Assembly (NCBI GenBank): GCA_949825025.1
Contig: OX463786.1
Location: 8,853,094-8,917,093 of the forward strand
DNA length: 64,000 nucleotides
Direction of reading: 5' to 3'
DNA from: Siphlonurus alternatus
Taxonomy: Eukaryota; Arthropoda; Insecta; Ephemeroptera; Siphlonuridae
Part shown: positions 11,922 through 24,194 of the stretch, piece after piece
How positions within the stretch are numbered: the first letter of the stretch is position 1
Layout: every line of letters starts with the position of its first letter
Notes under the pieces: model-generated
Told to the model about the DNA's origin: nothing
Seen by the model: the letters and a program-made list of their open reading frames with translations, nothing else
Database searches by the model: none
Position numbers and translations under genes: made by a program

Positions 11922-13094
11922 AGACAGTTCGAAGTAAAATATATGTAGATTTGTAATTTTTAAATTTATTTGAGTTCAATTAGTTCGCAGACATCCCAAA
12001 CTAGTTTCACTTCAATACTACTCCATAATTGCTTCAAAATAGAAGGACCTTCTTGGCCAGAGGTCTATTTAAGATTTGTTAGCAAACTTGTATCAATTTC
12101 CACTTGAGTGATTTCAGTCAAGTTGCCTTTAATGAGTATTGAGAAGGAAATAGCAATGAAGCTTTGCAAACAGATTATATAATAGTATATATGGTAAGGT
12201 TTAGAGATTAACAGTTCAGAGAGGAAATGGTTATTAATTAATTCCATATTAACAACTGTACATAAATATATTATTATTTCTTAACTTTCTCAGCGTTATA
12301 AATCTATGAATTAATTATATTATGTTCTAACTTACAGAAATCTTTAAGTAGCAAATTTATGGAAGAAAATATTAAAAAAATTTATCATTATAGTTCTTAA
12401 CAGTTAGCATATTTATTTTTAATTTGCATTTATATACTATTTTGATTTGTATTAATCATGGCAATTGCTCCCTGTTAATCTTGAAAAGTATAGATTATTA
12501 AAATCTTATTTTAATTTACATAAAAGACTTAAAACAATATATTCTTTTAAGTATTTGAACTGATCTCATAATTTTATTATCGATAGTTATTACGTTATTA
12601 CTTTTTATCCAATGTTGTCCGTAGGAAAACCTTAAAGAGACGCGAAGCAAATAAAATTATAATTATTATATTTTTATTTGTAATTTTTATCAGTAAATTG
12701 AAAAAAAAAATGCTATTATAAAGATTGAATTCCAAATTTTATAGACCATATTTAAAATATTAAATAATAAACTAATTCACATAATTCTTTCATAAATGGT
12801 GAAGTATTTTTAGCTTTTATTTAAAAATTCTATTTTTAAATTAAATTAAAAAAGTTATTAAAAAAATCACTGAATAGTGAATAACACAATGCAAAAAAAT
12901 ATATATTTCACAATTTTTACAGCAAAAGGAAAAAAAGGTGTGAACACGATACTTCTAAATTAAGTTTAATTGATTTAACAAAGAATGTATTTGATTGTGC
13001 AAACTGGGGGGATTTTATAAATGAAGCCAAAGTGGAGAGGTTCAATTACGTTTAATTCATTATTTAGTCTGGTGAATGCGGGTGGCATGAATAG

Positions 13095-13097
<3 letters not shown>

Positions 13098-13141
<44 letters not shown>

Positions 13142-13226
13142 GATTGCATGGCATACAAATCGATTCGCCAGTAGTGTTTTATCTATACACCGAGTTGAAA
13201 GAAGAGAGAGAGAGAAGAGAGAGAGT
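13098..13226 (+). repeat. Two (GA)n microsatellites
   Basis: GA runs at 13098-13137 and 13201-13226, separated by about 60 bp of ordinary sequence. Confidence 0.93.
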
Positions 13227-14348
13227 TTGTATTGCCTAAAGGTGACAAATGCGACATGTCAATCAAACGGTCAATTATTGGAAAACGATATGAAATATTG
13301 AAAGAATGGTTTCGAATTTACAAGTAGTGCTGTCATGCCCTATCTTTTCAATAAATGACATGCCTAATACAAGAAAATACATTCATCTTTTTGTATGGAA
13401 GATAAATTTTTATATTCTAAAATATATAATATTGAGTGCAATGTCACATTGATATATTTTTGTTGTCAGTTTTCATATAATATTCATTACATAAAAATTA
13501 TAATTTTTGATATCATAATATTACAAACCCATAGATCAAATTACGTGTTTATTGAGGTTTCATGCTCCTTTTTTGATAACTTGACCAAGTGCTTTTATTG
13601 CTTCTCCCCAAAAGTGATCTCTTTTTATCTTGGAGTTTATGATCTACGAAAATAAAGCAGGGGAGAAGTTCCTATCGTTTCAATGTATATATATACTGCA
13701 AATAATCATCCAAATTGATAATTTTAACGCTAAAAAGCAAGCATAATCATGTAATAAAATAATTTATCATCTTGATTCAACTGATCTATAAGTCTTGAAC
13801 ATTCTAAATGAAAATCATGCAGGGGAATGGATAATTGAACATGGCCACGTTGGTTTAAAGGGAACATATTTCTAATTAAGACAAGTTTAATTTTAAAGTT
13901 TTTTTGTACTTGGCTTATGAGTCTTAGACAATAAACGTTAACAGGCGCGTGGGTATCCAATAATTATATTTTAAAGATAATTAAAAAATTATAATTCTTG
14001 CTTTAAATTAAAATAAAACCTAATATTTTCAAATATTTTATCATAATAATATGCTATTATTTGCAGTATGCAACATTAAAAATTTCCCTCCGATTTCATC
14101 CAAGGTTTCTAAGTAAAATGTATTATTGTATATCAATTAATAATGGAGCGAAGGATTAATTTACTCTATATAATAAATAAGTTAATTATTAAATTTACAT
14201 TAATAATATTTTTATTATTTAAAAGCTGTAGGAAGTTTTGAAACCATGTTTTGTTAATATTTTTAAATTTTAAAATTAAAATATAATTTTAATTTATTTT
14301 TAATATTTTTTAATAAACTGTACTATTTTAATAGAAGTATATTCTACA

Positions 14349-14375
14349 ATGAAGAAAAATATTAACAAATTTTAA
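14349..14375 (+). promoter_or_regulatory. Upstream ORF just before the gene B start codon
   Basis: ATG 14349 opens an 8-codon frame (M-K-K-N-I-N-K-F) whose TAA ends two bases before the receptor start codon at 14378. If the 5' leader includes this stretch, the uORF could lower translation of the receptor. The transcription start is unknown, and no convincing TATA box or initiator stands out in this very AT-rich upstream DNA. Confidence 0.4.
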
Positions 14376-14377
14376 TA

Positions 14378-14726
14378 ATGTTTAATAAATTATATTATTG
14401 GTGTATTATATTAATGATATTAAATATAATAATATCATATACATTTGCATATCAAAATAATAATAATAATAAAAAAAGTGTTATAATACGAACTAATTAT
14501 AATAAAACATCAAAAGTTGTTCGTATGGCTGTAATAGCTCCAGCCGACCCATCACATGAACAAAGTTTGGTGAAAATTTTACCTTCGATTATGATAGCAG
14601 TGCGACGAGTCAGGGAAAATAAACTTTTGACATCTGTTTCGATCGAAGTTCATCATAGAGATTCTCAATGTTCTTCTACTTATGGACCTCTGGCTGCATT
14701 TCAACTTTACACGGAGCATGGGGCAG
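14378..14726 (+). CDS. Receptor guanylate cyclase gene B, exon 1 with start codon and signal peptide
   Basis: This is the first coding exon of a receptor guanylate cyclase (natriuretic peptide receptor family). Residues 1-24 (Met-Phe-Asn-Lys, then a Leu/Ile-rich core ending Tyr-Thr-Phe-Ala) form a clear signal peptide. A low-complexity Asn/Lys linker with an N-glycosylation sequon (N42-K-T) follows. From about residue 47 the ANF-receptor domain begins: VVRMAVIAPADPSHEQ, a helix LPSIMIAVRRV, then HHRDSQCSSTYGPLAAFQLY. The Cys at 98 matches the DSxC cysteine, which in natriuretic receptors pairs with the GPVC cysteine of the next exon. The exon ends in phase 1 at a GTGATG donor (14727), and joining to 33564 restores Gly-Val-Phe-Leu-Gly-Pro. 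ATG 14378 is chosen because it provides the signal peptide; the next in-frame Met is residue 50. An 8-codon uORF ends two bases upstream. Confidence 0.9.
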
Positions 14727-14774
14727 GTGATGTATAGAATATTTTATATATTTTTTTAGTTATATGTAAAGTAC

Positions 14775-15060
14775 AGATCCAGGCAAAACTTTCGTCACCA
14801 CTGCAAAATTTCTACGTACTTATTCATTGACGATGGATAATGTTATTCTTATGAGGCGTCGTCAACAGATACGTATTAAACACCTTCATGTGAACACAGT
14901 GATCGATTGTCGCGCTCATTATGGAGACGTGGTGAACCTTTAATTCTTGGGTTATGGATTTTACGATTGACTCTTACCTCCAAAATTTCAAATCATTAAC
15001 TTTTATCATACTGGATTCATAGTGACCATAAATCAGTAAGGGGTAACGAAAGTTTTGTCT
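14775..15060. mobile_element. Composite repeat: family F hairpin inside a family J-like element
   Basis: Outer inverted words AAAACTTTCGT (about 14786) and ACGAAAGTTTT (about 15046) bracket the unit. Inside, 14815-14902 is a degraded family F hairpin (GACGATGGATAATGTTATTC, GAGGCGTCGTCAAC). This is followed by ATGGAGACGTGGTGAACC and CTCTTACCTCCAAAATTTC, which match family J. It starts only about 50 bp into intron 1. Confidence 0.5.
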
Positions 15061-15720
15061 TGTGGTGTACATATGGTTCATTTTGGTAAGTGTTAAGGAT
15101 GATGTATGGGTTCTTGATGTTTTTCTATTTTCAGTTCCTCCCCCCCCCCCTTCTTTCACCTTCTTTATATGTAATTCAACATAGAAGTTATTTGTATAAA
15201 TGGTCCATTATTTGTATTTTTGTAAAGTTCTTCCATTTTCAGTTGGAGGGGGGGGGGGGGTCTTTTTCCTTTTATACATGATACAGAAATCGAAGTTAAG
15301 GTAACTATGGTCCATTGTGTGATAAAAGTGTAGTTTCATGTTTTGTTGTATGATTTTTTATTTTTTATCATTTTCAGTTTCTCCCCCCCCCCATTTTTGT
15401 ACCGGTGCGTATTGTAAATATGGTCTATGTTTATTGTGGTAAAGTGAAATTTTATCTTTGCTGTCTGTTTTTTTGATGTTTTATAATTTTCAGCTCCGTT
15501 TCATACGTTTATAATATGATGTAAATATGGGGTATTTCAGTATATAACTAAGTGAGTAAAGTGAAGTTTGATATTTTGTAAAACGATACCTGTTTTTTTT
15601 TTCTTTTCTTTTGTACTCAGTTTCAGTTTATCGTTTTTTCTTTTTTTTTTCGTGGAAAAGTAGTTACTTTAAATATGATTCAATTTAGTATGTGATAAAA
15701 GTGTATATCATATTTTATAG
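15055..15720 (+). repeat. Degenerate tandem array, about 100-130 bp units with acceptor-like ends
   Basis: Five or six diverged units repeat the order TATGGTCCATT, GTAAAGTG, TGATGTTTT, ATTTTCAG, then a C-run or G-run. TTTTCAG-type sequence recurs near 15134, 15241, 15378, 15494 and 15627. The poly-C and poly-G tracts (15137, 15245, 15383) follow directly. Units are too diverged for exact borders. No reading frame continues through them. Confidence 0.6.
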
Positions 15721-16103
15721 AAATGATGTCTGGCTTTCGGACTCACTTACCATTTACCAGACATATATATGAATATATGAATTTGGAGGTGAATCCATAT
15801 ATATGTCTTATGTGTATGAGTTGGGGTGCTATCACATAAAGTTTAAGTCCTATCTCTACCACTAATGGAGCCCGGCCTACCTGCATGTACCCAGTTCACT
15901 ATATTAGCACCTCTGTTATAATTCCATTATGATCGTAATATATAATAAGGTTCCGTTTCATTATTTTTAAACATCGTTGCCACGTGTGTTTTTAGCATCA
16001 TAAATGTTTACTGCACAGCTGTGTTGGGTAATTTTCAAGATGTTGCGACGAGACTATATACTTAGACAATACCAACTTATTATATACTTATTATATGACA
16101 GTA

Positions 16104-16503
16104 AGTGGGAGGTGTGGCACAGTGCGCTTGACCGGGTCTCGTCAGATCACCTAAGTCAAGCAACGCCGCGCGTGGTTAATAGTTGGATGGGTGACCATTT
16201 TCAACAAAAACCACGTTTCCCACCCAGGGGTAAAACGTTGCGCTTTTTCACTATGTGGTTCCCCTGGCTTTGGACCATTGCACTTCCGGTTCATTGACAA
16301 AAAGCTGTAGCGTCCATCCTGGCTGAGGTTTCCACGTTTCCCTCAGCCGCAGGCAAATGCCGGGATGGATTTGCAAGGCCGTGGCAGTCCCCGTTCCAGA
16401 AGAGCCCGCGAAACGCTCAAGTTAGGGTTTCGGAAGGTTCGGGGTTTCAAAGTAGTATGTAATTAGTAAATAAAAGTACCCAATAGGGTTTGATTAAAAA
16501 AAA
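16104..16503 (+). mobile_element. Full-length 5S rRNA-derived SINE with 11-bp target-site duplication
   Basis: The element is flanked by the perfect repeat ATATGACAGTA at 16093-16103 and 16504-16514. The head resembles 5S rRNA and its internal promoter: GGGTCTCGTCAGATCACC, then AGTCAAGCAACG, then TGGATGGGTGACCA. The body carries the core CCATCCTGGCTGAGGTTTCC and CATTTGCC, shared with the tRNA-headed SINEs here. It ends GGGTTTGATT plus poly-A. This is a SINE3-type element, copied by a LINE in trans. The 97-codon frame across it is not a gene. Confidence 0.92.
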
Positions 16504-17260
16504 ATATGACAGTACGTAGAAAGTACAATTTTTTAATTGCAAGTTTTCATCCTATAGCTGTGAAACATTTCAAATAACAATTTAGAGTATATTATTGTTA
16601 GCTAAAAGAGACGTTCAGAAAGTAAAAAAACATAAGACTTTATTTTTGGACTCTATATTTCAAGACTAAAAAAATTGAGCATAACAAAATCAAATCTAAA
16701 GATAAAATATCCATTTTTAATCGAACTTTATAAATGCGAGTTGTAACATGTTTTTCAACTTATTCAAATCACACACATTACGAATTACGATGTATAGTTA
16801 ATTTATTTCAACTTTATTTTCATTCAAAATTACTATTCATATTACTATTTTTATTTATAAATTGTTATAATGAGTGATAAATATAAAGTTTTTTCAGGTC
16901 ATGGCAAGACTGGATTTTTTTAAGTTCATTGATAAAATTTCCTTCCTCTTGAATGAGAACTGATGCTGCAAAAAAAATGTAATTTTCCTAATATGAATAT
17001 TTTACTTGAGCTAATTTTTAATTTTCTTCGCATTACTGCATCATCTCATTACACACTATACAGTACATTGAACTTTCATGTCCTCATTTCATTAGCGTGA
17101 TTACATCCCATGTTAGAATTAAGTTTGTCATTACAAAGTTCCAGACACTTCCATTTAAAGTACTTATACGAACCAATAATTTTTCTCCCTACCGGGTCGA
17201 TATGTTTAGTATGTATGTCATTTACAGTTTTAGTCACAATAATTGGTACAGTACGTAATG

Positions 17261-17418
17261 GGGGACATTCAAAAAGCACTTTAACCCCCACTTTAGCCTC
17301 GATTTTTATCCCTAGTGCTAAACCAGGGGCTAACCATAAGGACTAACCATGTTTAGCCACTGGTTTAGCACCAGGGATAAAAATCGAGGCGGTTAAAGTG
17401 CTTCGTGAATGTCCCCCA
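17261..17418. mobile_element. Hairpin MITE, family C copy 1
   Basis: Inverted ends GGGGGACATTC and GAATGTCCCCC, followed by AAGCACTTTAACC and its complement. The loop region repeats GGTTTAGCACCAGGGATAAA in both orientations. Other copies are at 24195, 27351 and 32476, with a strongly diverged one near 21706. Confidence 0.85.
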
Positions 17419-17490
17419 ATATTTAATATTTTACAATGAAGGGATATACACATATAGGACTTAGCATAGGTTTCAGCATATTCATACAAA

Positions 17491-20220
17491 TGGTAAACGG
17501 AGAAAATACCCTTTGATAAAATACCCTCAGATATAATACCCAGACAAAATACCCTAGGACAAAATACCCTCAGACAATTTACCCTAGGACAAAATACCCT
17601 TGGATAATTTACCCTAGGACAAAATACCCTTGGACAATTAACCCTAGGACAAAATACCCTTGGACAAAATACCCTGGGATAAAATACCCTTGGACAAAAT
17701 ACCCTAGGACAAAATACCCTTGGATAATTTACCCTAGGACAAAATACCCTTGGACAAAATACCCTTGGAAAAAATACCCTTGGACAAAATACCCTTGGAC
17801 AAAATACCCTCAGATAAAATACCCTCAGACAAAATACCCATGGACAAAATACCCTCGGACAAAATACCCTTAGACGAAACACTCTTTGACAGAATACCCT
17901 CAGACAATTTACCATATATTATAATATATAACAGCATCTTAGGTATTTCGTAGAATGATAAAAATTATACCTACATCATGCAAACATTTTGCACACATGT
18001 ATTGTATATACACTGTACAGTACAGTATTATATAATATTATTATTATTAAAGGGACAGGGTACAATAATTTTCATGTTGCATAAAAAGTTTCCTATTGAT
18101 GTAATAAAATTAAAAATATGTGTCAATTGCCCCAAAATACCAACCAACCAACCAAAATTAAAAATATATGATATTTCGGATTTCAACAGTACCAATAATT
18201 ATAATCATAAATTTATGATTAAAATTTCTATAATTTATAATATGTTATTGCGAATTGCCCATGAAAAAGGTAAAAAAAATTTCACTGAATCCTGCGCATG
18301 ATACTTTCACAGCATAATTTATTTTTTTATACGTTTAGTTGTAGAGTATAATAATTAAATATTTAGCACCTTTTAATTATTTTATTATTTATCATGTTAT
18401 TTTTTTAAGGGTAAGATAACACGAAGAATCGATTGTTGTAGTCCCATTTGATTAACATGTAAATCTTAGCAACCTCATAATAATTCTGAATTTTTTTTGA
18501 GAGACAGTTTTTGGCACCAAAAAAATATGGAAAAAATTTCAAAACAATCGGACGATCCAATTTTTTTAAACGAATTTTTTAAATTTTTAGTATAGGGCTT
18601 TCCCATGGAGACCTAAACTAAGAAAATAATTTAAAAAAATTGGATCGTCCGATTGTTTTGAAATATTTTCCATATTTTTTTGGTGCCAAGAACTGTCTCT
18701 CAAAAAACATTCAGAATCATTATGAGGTTGCTAAGGTTTACATGTTAATCAAATGGGACTACAACAATCGATTGTTCGTGTTATCTTACCCTTAATGTAG
18801 GTTAATTTGGGTGCAATAAATTTTAGCCAACCCAGGCAAAAAGGACTTGGGGGGAGGGGGAAATAAGTAAATGTAAATGAACAGGGGAGACGAAATAAAA
18901 CATCGCATAATTATTATGGTATAATTATTTTACAATGAATGTATGAATGCATTTTTTTCATTATTTTTTAATAAAGAGCAAAAACAAAACAAAAAGTAAG
19001 AATAAAAAATCGTCACCTCATGAATAGAAGAAAACATTGCTTCCCCACCCAATTTTTTTACGTATTAACATAATGTTACATTGTAAGGTCGACAAGAGAT
19101 ACATTGCTTTTTGCAGTAGAATGTTCTATAAACTTACTCATGGAAACCAGCTATAAAATTAAATGTTCATAATGGTTTTAAAATTTATGTTGTCACGGGT
19201 AACAACCAGCACAAAGCATGATAGTAAAATACGTATTGCTATTTCAGTTATTTATTTGTTATTTTATTGTACAAAATCATTATTTACCAGAGAAAATTAT
19301 ATTTAATTCACATTTTTAATGATGAGAAGAAATTTTATATTTTTGAAGATATAGAATTACATGTACACATGGTACATAATAAAATTATCTTAAAAAGTAT
19401 TTAGTTGTGTTAAAAAGCCTTTATAACTTCTTAATGCATATTAGTGACTTAAAAATATTGAGACACCGGGGAAAAAAATCATATACTTCTTTCTTACCGA
19501 ACTTTTAGTTATATAATTTTGACAAAAAGACCAGACTACGGAGCCGGCCCCGTTAGGAAAAAACGAGCATTGATGTGTATAGTATATTAAAAGATATTTG
19601 AGTGAGACGGCTATATATGAACGAACTGAACACGAGTGGGGACATGCATTTTTACCCAAGCGTTTTGGAATTGAGATTCATATATCTATTATATATTATT
19701 CAAAACGATGATTATTCTTTGAATGAGCTAGTTTATGAATGTATTGCAAATGAAATATTCCAGTATTTTCAAAAATGTGAATTTCTCGCCCTGAATTAAA
19801 AACTGAAAATTTTCCCAACCTCAAAGTGTTGGGTATTTTATCCGAGGGTATTTTGTCCAAGGGTATTTCGTCTAAGGGTATTTTGTCCAAGGGTATTTTG
19901 TCTGAGGGTATTTTGTCTGAGGGTATTTTGTCCAAGGGTATTTTGTCCAAGGGTATTTTGTCTAAGGGTATTTTATCTGTGGGTAAATTGTCCAACGGTA
20001 TTTTATCCCAGGGTATTTTGTCCGAGGGTATTTTGTCCAAGGGTTAATTGTCTAAGGGTATTTTGTCCAAGGGTTAATTGTCTAAGGGTATTTTGTCCAA
20101 GGGTTAATTGTCCAAGGGTTAATTGTCCGAGGGTATTTTGTCCAAGGGTATTTTTTCCTAGGGTATTTTGTCTGGGTATTATATCCGAGGGTATTTTATC
20201 AAAGGGTATTTTATCCGTGA
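17491..20220. mobile_element. Foldback-like element 1 with minisatellite inverted arms
   Basis: The left arm (about 17491-17925) is a tandem array of a 15-bp unit, GGACAAAATACCCTT. The right arm (about 19828-20220) is the same array in reverse complement. The outer ends match well: both begin ACGGAnAAAATACCCTTTG followed by ATATAATACCCAGACAAA. A 10-bp direct repeat with one mismatch, TTCATACAAA (17481-17490) and TTCATAAAAA (20221-20230), flanks it. The 1.9-kb spacer holds a TTAA MITE (18409-18791) and no recognisable transposase. Frames such as Asp-Lys-Ile-Pro-Leu repeats are by-products of the 15-bp unit. Confidence 0.7.
18409..18791. mobile_element. TTAA-flanked hairpin MITE, family A copy 2
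   Basis: TTAA at 18405-18408 and 18792-18795. The arms GGGTAAGATAACACGAAGAA and complement are close to those of the copy at 3213-3584. It lies inside the spacer of the Foldback-like element. Confidence 0.85.
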
Positions 20221-20624
20221 TTCATAAAAATTTATTACTACAACATTTGATACCAATTGGTAAATTTAAATTCACTAAATTTAGTGCTAAATCTGTTCTC
20301 AAAAAATTAAAAAATTAGTCTAAATTCTAGTAGAAAATCAGCTCTTCGTGTAATTTGTAAATGATGCAACCTGCATTGCGGACAAATTTTTTTAACTTCA
20401 CCTTTCAAGCATTAAAACTTAATTAGAAAAATGTTTATTTTTATTTTACAAATAAAAAAATTAAATTTATAAAATTACTGTCACCTCAGTTTTCTCATTT
20501 AATTTTTCACAGATTTTTTTTTATAATAATTTCTCTCGTTGTAAATAGCCCATACACAAATAACATCACTGTTTCTATTAAAAAACACTTACATACATGA
20601 AACCAGAAATGTGGGTACTTGTAC

Positions 20625-20930
20625 TTAATTATAATTACTCAGTAAGTTAAATTCCCCGAATCTTCCGTAACCTTAACTTCTGATTTTATACAACTCATTG
20701 ATAACGACCAAGTCTTGCAATCTATCCTGTCATTTACCTGTGACTGAGGGAAACGTGGAAACCTAATTAAGAACGGATGCTGCAGTTTTTGTCAATGAAC
20801 CAAAAGTGCTATAACCATGATGTAGGTGAACCACATGGTGGAAAAGTGCTACAAAATAATTTAACTCTGGGTGGGAGTATTGAAAACATAGTTTTTGTCG
20901 AATATTTTGCTTCTTTTCAGTAAGAATCAA
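20625..20930 (-). mobile_element. Degenerate 5S-type SINE, reverse orientation
   Basis: Recognisable by ACTGAGGGAAACGTGGAAACC, TTTGTCAATGAACC and ACCACATGGTGGAAAAG in the order expected for the reverse complement of the copy at 16104. The 5S head is mostly lost. Confidence 0.7.
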
Positions 20931-21705
20931 AGGCTGGTTGGTATTTTGGGGCAATTGACACATTTTGGTCAATGCCCCCAGCGCGGCCATTTATTGGCCG
21001 CAAATTTTCTTGTTATGTTTTTTTGTAACTGTATTTTTTTTTTATTATTCCTTTAATTTCAAAGAATGCAAAAGTATTATAATATTATATCTCTTTATAT
21101 GCAAATTTGCTACGAGTCGGCCATAAAGTGCAGGAAAGAGCAATACACTTGGCTATATATATAAACTTCTATATACCTTGAGAGCAATTTGCTTTTAGCA
21201 GTTAAAAGTTGTCCCTTTAATTTTGACCAGTACTGTACATTTGGTTACTTGAGATTAGTAATTTTTTCATATAAACATTATAATTTAATATTACTGAGTG
21301 GACATTGTTTTTAATTTTGTTTCATGGAATTGAATTCGCTGTTTATACTTTTGTATTTTTAGAATTTTTTTAAAAAGGCTTTTCAATATTGAAAATTATT
21401 ACCACAATACTTTTAATTACAAAAAAATACAATGATATATTTTCAACAAAAAGACTCCTAATTAATGATTGATGTAAATAAAAAAATGATTTTGTTTGGA
21501 AAAAAAATCACAAAAAAAAAAATAATGTAAATCAATCAAAAATAAATATTATATATTTAATTAATTGTTTTGTTATGGCCTTAAGGCTAATAATACTATG
21601 TTTGTATTTGTAATACAAAAAATACGACTTAATAATTGAATATCAAAATATATGTGACGATACTAAAAATATAAAAATGAAATACATAATTATAATATCC
21701 CCCTG

Positions 21706-22170
21706 GGGGCTTTCACAAAGCACTTCAGGTCAACTTTATTCTATATTTTATCCCAGGATATATCTATTAATAAACATAGTACTTTTAATATAAATTTTAT
21801 ATGTTTATTATTATATATTTTTATTTGGGTGAATAAAAACTTACTGTTAGTAAGTTAGAATGGGATCCTCTTTTTTAGTCACCCATTGAACACATGTATA
21901 ATTTCTGTATATAAAGGTATGTATTATTTATTTTTTGTTATGCTCTTAATAAACATTTATATTGTTGTTATTACTAAACCATGGGCTAAACATAGTTCTA
22001 AAAATATAGATCAAATACAATCATGTGAAGCAATGTTAAACAGATACATTAGCACCAATTAATCCAATTTTTAGTACCATGTTTAATACCATATGTTTAA
22101 TCTTGATTTAAGCCGGGATAAATTTCTTGGATAAATTGGGGCTTAACTACTTTGTAAATACTTCCCCGCT
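21706..22170. mobile_element. Strongly diverged family C-like element
   Basis: Left GGGGGCTTTCACAAAGCACTT is opposed by right CTTTGTAAATACTTCCCC. Inside are TTTTATCCCAGG and TAAACCATGGGCTAAACAT. The arms are eroded and the interior is longer than in other copies. Confidence 0.4.
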
Positions 22171-23903
22171 CTATAATTTATCTAATTAACTTGTATGCAC
22201 TTGGTATAAATATATTTAACATACAGTATGCAAAATAAATTAATATTTTAACATGATAATAAATTCAAGAGAGCCCTCCGGTTTACTTTCAGATACTACG
22301 TAAATATTTATTGAAGTTTTCAAAGCAGAGCATGAGTAGAATACTGTTGTGAAGATACGAACGTGGAATAAATTTGACGTATAAAAATATTTTTAGAATT
22401 TTGTATGAGTTGAAAGTTGCTGCTGAATTCCCTGGCGAAATTATCTTTCATTAAGTAAAATGAGAGTAACTTTTATTTTTTGTAAAATTAAACACTAATT
22501 TAATTTTTTTTTCTCATTTAAATTCATTAAATTATACTTTATTATTTTGTAAATTTATTTTAATTTTTTATCCAACTCTTTATTTAACGTTTAGAAAGTT
22601 CAGATTAATTAATTAAAGTTAAGTTTAGCATCGAAGATCGATTTGTTTTTATTAACATTATAACGGTCAAAAGCGTTACATTTTATTTTTCAAAGAATAA
22701 ATTTTAGAATATTTTAAATATTTTACACCGTCAAATTTATTTAAAAATTTTCGTCGGTAGCAGGAAGTTAAAATTTTGTGGCTAAAATTAAAACTCCCCA
22801 GAGAGTTGTATATTACAAGTACTAACCCAAGACTTGTGTAAAATTGCAAAACTTAAAGTGTGAAAAGGAAGGTCAGAAACTTTACTCTTCCGACTAATTG
22901 AAGAAGGAATGCTATAACATAAATTTGTCTATATTTATAAACATTGTCCCATTATGTTGTGATTGATATATACAAATATTGCAATTTTCTAAAATATTGT
23001 TTTCGACAGTTCGAGTACACCAAGGTGGGTAAAGGTACTAAAAACTCAGTAAAGTGTTGTCAAGAATTTCGTCGGAAACAGAACGGAAAAGCCTTCGACC
23101 AATAAAAAAATTCAAAATTTCTAATTCCGGCAATTCTGGACAGGGTTTAACATTTAAAGAAAATGTGAACCCAGATCAGTGAAGATTCCGAACGGTAATT
23201 GCATTTAAGCAATATTTTAAATAAATGAATTAATTATGTACTATTTTAGATTTACTATACATCTAGAAATAAGACAAATTTTAAATATTTTTAATGATTT
23301 TAAAGAATTATTCGCTTAACTACTTTTGTATCTTAATTTTATCGTAAACATTTTATATAAATTAAATTCCGGTTCTGAAGTAAATGCTGTAAATGTAAAA
23401 TGAAGCTGTTCTCGGCATGCATATGATATGAACATAATATAAACACGTTTTATTTAAATTAAATGCATGCAGTATGTTTATCCTATATATTCTGTTCAAG
23501 ACAATATTGTAGTCAACAGATAATGTTATATAATACATTTTCATACAAAAATAATTTTATGATAAAAATTGCATTATATTTTTTATATATTCTCAATTTA
23601 AAGTAACATAAAATGTTATGTTTAAAAAAATCTACGTAACTTTAACACAAAAGATAAAAGGTAGAAAATACCATGGTTATATTCTTTATGACGTTACATA
23701 TATACCCATCGTTATAAACGAGGATAAATCTAATGTAAAATTTGTTCTATGCAGAAGCTTTTATTTCTCTCAAGGGTATTTTAAATCAGGTTATATACCG
23801 TATGTATGTGTACAATCTACAACAATATAAACGGAAATGTAGTTATATTAATTATGTTAATGCAAGGCTTTACAACGGTAGTAGGAATTTTCGAGAAGTT
23901 TTG

Positions 23904-24040
<137 letters not shown>

Positions 24041-24078
24041 GGTTTATTCGTCAAATTCCACATATACATACATACATA

Positions 24079-24192
24079 CACTACGTTTACATGATGGTGT
24101 TTAAAATGTATCCGTTGACGACGGATAATGTTATTCTTATGAGGCGTCGTCAACGAATTATACGTATTAAACACCGTCATGTAAACGTAGTG
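24079..24192. mobile_element. Hairpin MITE, family F copy
   Basis: Ends CACTACGTTTACATGATGG and its complement. The interior GACGACGGATAATGTTATTC is followed by GAGGCGTCGTCAACG. The copy at 29229-29340 is nearly identical and a degraded one lies near 14815. Confidence 0.88.
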
Positions 24193-24194
24193 AT

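Noticed and set aside
13395..13655. 86-codon frame rich in Ile, Tyr and Phe
   Set aside because: Typical of chance frames in AT-rich DNA; no recognisable motif.
16122..16195. A functional 5S rRNA gene
   Set aside because: Only the internal promoter half is 5S-like. The 5' and 3' stems are absent and the SINE body follows.
16004..16297. 97-codon frame with a Pro/Trp-rich end, repeated at 26777-26962
   Set aside because: It is the 5S-derived SINE read through in one frame, and both hits are SINE copies.
17343..17953. Apparent repeat proteins (Arg-Val-Phe-Cys-Pro; Asp-Lys-Ile-Pro) at 17.3-18.0 and 19.7-20.05 kb
   Set aside because: The 15-bp unit is a codon multiple, so several frames on both strands stay open at once. 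The arms behave as inverted repeats of an element.
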